This document shows, in pieces, positions 62,479 through 64,000 of a DNA stretch of 64,000 nt. Where the stretch lies: positions 219,509-283,508 of the forward strand of contig JAHLTZ010000035.1 of assembly GCA_025786725.1 (NCBI GenBank), given 5' to 3'. A program made the translations under genes and the position numbers. Each line of letters begins with the position of its first letter. Positions within the stretch are counted from its first letter, which is position 1. This DNA comes from Syncephalis fuscata (taxonomy: Eukaryota; Zoopagomycota; Zoopagomycetes; Zoopagales; Piptocephalidaceae). A model generated the notes under the pieces. That model did no database searches. It was not told the origin of the DNA and was given only the letters and a program-made list of their open reading frames with translations.

Positions 62479-62742
62479 TGAAATAATGCGTGTGTTTACA
62501 CCGCATTCATTCAATATGTCCAAGGCCCTGACCATCAGGTATTTGCCTGACATTAATTACCATATTTGGTTAATCATGCTTAAATGCAAACACATGACTA
62601 ACAATCACACTTCATCATAACGCGTGACTAAATTGAATCCACTAACTATATAATAACCAAAATCGGTAACACATTTTAATAAATAATTAACAATCCATTT
62701 TATTCAATTCAATCCATTCTATTGTCCCTTTTCATTCTAACA
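62479..62742 (+). repeat. Right LTR of copia element
   Basis: 264 bp; one substitution (62534 A for left-LTR G) was seen relative to the left LTR, a CG-to-CA change. Confidence 0.95.
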
Positions 62743-64000
62743 GTATAACCTATAAATAAGACAAAACGTGCATTCATCAGGCCTTATCATATAACAGTAT
62801 ATAATTATTTCACTTATTATAAAATAGCTTAATAGCCTATTTGATAGTAAACAATTAAGAAGCAGTAATATAAGTGTTAATTATCAGCAAGTATCAAAAA
62901 CTAAAACTATAGGACAACGCCAGACTAGGGCATTGCTTGATGATTTAGCAATGTGATATTTTAGTATTACATATACATTGCAACTACATGTAACATTAAT
63001 TACTGATCTTTTTTAATTAATAATATATTAACGGTACTGCTAATTAGTTATTATGGCTAGCAAAAACGACAACAGTTTCTAATGGCCAGTCATTACTATA
63101 TAAATTGTTAACAATTAACAATTGACTATGCATTAAATAGCTGATTAATTAACATACTTTTTGGTTAGTATTTGTGTAGGCTTATATTGTCAAAATGGCA
63201 AAGGGGACTGTTACAGCCTTTTTGATCGATCAAGCAATTTTTACCAATTTTTAATTCCATCATTAATTTAGCTAAAAGTGTGTAATGCCATATATTATGG
63301 CCGCATAGTTTTAGGGCATTGATACATATAAATGATGTATTCTTAAAAAATTATGCAAAAGTATTAACAGCTAAAAAGTGCTTGAAAATATCATTTTTGG
63401 GACAATATTGTTGCTTCTGCTTGTAACATCTTTCCGTGATTTTTCAAAAATACATAATTTATATGTATCAGCGCCCCAAGATTATGCAATTGTAATAAAT
63501 GTTATTGTGTATTTATAGCTATATTATTGATGGAATTAAAAATTAGCGAAAATTGCTTAATCAATCAAAAAAGCAGCAATAATCTTTTTTGTCATTTTGG
63601 TAATAAAAACACACAAATACTAATCAAAAACTGCATTAATTAGTCAGTTATCTAATAAACAGTCAATTAGATTTTTGTTAGCACTTATTAATTTTTCATG
63701 TTGCCTAGCTAGTTTTGTTAATGCCATGGCTGGTCTATTAACATTGATTAGTAGCATATGATTAGACATTACAATATTGACACTATTGATATACGATAAC
63801 TATTAACATGTATTTGATTGCAATGAATAGTTATAGAAATAGTATCAATTGATGGTGCTACATGTGCATTAACATATATCGCAACAATTGCATATTGCTT
63901 GACTATATTGTTTGCTAATACAGCAGCCAGTATGTACAACTTATTAGCGTATTAGCATTAGCCACTAGTAATGTAGGCTGGCTGTTACCGATAATACTGT
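62743..64000. other. Gene-free AT-rich region
   Basis: No gene supported to the end of the window. About 62810-62960 resembles the end of copies A and C of the decayed dispersed repeat (aaaaactaa...tata.ga, gcattgcttg, tttagc). Confidence 0.5.
62810..62960. repeat. Dispersed decayed repeat family, possible partial copy D
   Basis: The end block resembles 40740-40800 and 45833-45890: a run of aaaaactaa, then a tatag/tatagg block, then .cattgcttg followed by an atttagc-like end. Weaker than the other copies. Confidence 0.45.

Larger units (their letters stand above)
58129..62742 (+). mobile_element. Ty1/copia LTR retrotransposon, nearly complete
   Basis: Two 264-bp LTRs (58129-58392 and 62479-62742) begin TG and end CA and differ at one base seen (58184 G versus 62534 A). 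That implies recent insertion. Internal order is Gag zinc knuckle, aspartic protease, integrase, reverse transcriptase, RNase H, so integrase precedes RT as in copia/Pseudoviridae. A primer-binding site follows the left LTR, and a short purine-rich GAGTAGGAG tract (62468-62476) precedes the right LTR and overlaps the pol stop. Flanks TATAT and GTATA give no clean 5-bp target duplication. Confidence 0.95.

Overview
This 64 kb window is nuclear DNA of a compact, AT-rich fungus. It carries autophagy (ATG3), THO/TREX (THO2), pre-60S ribosome (MAK16), spindle-pole gamma-tubulin (GCP3/Spc98), an Opy2-type membrane sensor and cerevisin/proteinase-K-like secreted protease genes. Genes are cut by many 50-65 bp introns with GT-AG (some GC-AG) borders. 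The mix of secreted proteases, small secreted proteins, seven-helix membrane proteins and secreted kinase-like proteins suggests an early-diverging fungus, perhaps Zoopagomycota; that placement is inference. Exon models were built by hand from splice sites and reading frame; for most multi-exon genes the summed exon lengths close exactly in frame.

Layout. 0-10 kb: the end of a seven-helix protein gene, a nine-exon macrodomain gene, a 98-aa three-exon gene of unknown function, a tRNA-Lys(CUU) gene, a small secreted protein and long gene-poor AT-rich stretches. 10-31 kb is gene dense: quinone oxidoreductase, ATG3 and THO2 (divergent), an OPY2-like gene and a PTAR1-like prenyltransferase alpha subunit (divergent), an unrecognised five-exon gene convergent with PTAR1, and a seven-helix protein with a lumenal/extracellular domain. 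31-38 kb: a damaged Vpr/PA-domain subtilisin and an intact proteinase-K-like subtilisin. 38-47 kb: a secreted kinase-like gene, a FAD monooxygenase and repeat-rich desert. 47-57 kb: alkaline ceramidase, MAK16, GCP3 and a second secreted kinase-like gene. 58.1-62.7 kb: a young Ty1/copia LTR retrotransposon. The window ends in gene-free AT-rich DNA.

Three themes stand out. (1) The copia element's primer-binding site is an exact 16-nt complement of the anticodon arm of the tRNA-Lys(CUU) gene in the same window, pointing to half-tRNA priming. (2) About ten otherwise well-conserved genes are broken by single-base gaps, almost always one base short in a homopolymer; this looks like a systematic consensus error, although the Vpr-type subtilisin has extra damage (in-frame TGA, missing segment) and may be a real pseudogene. 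(3) Repeats outside the retrotransposon include a 645-bp segment present twice, apparently without differences, 11,875 bp apart, and a decayed dispersed family with three or four copies.
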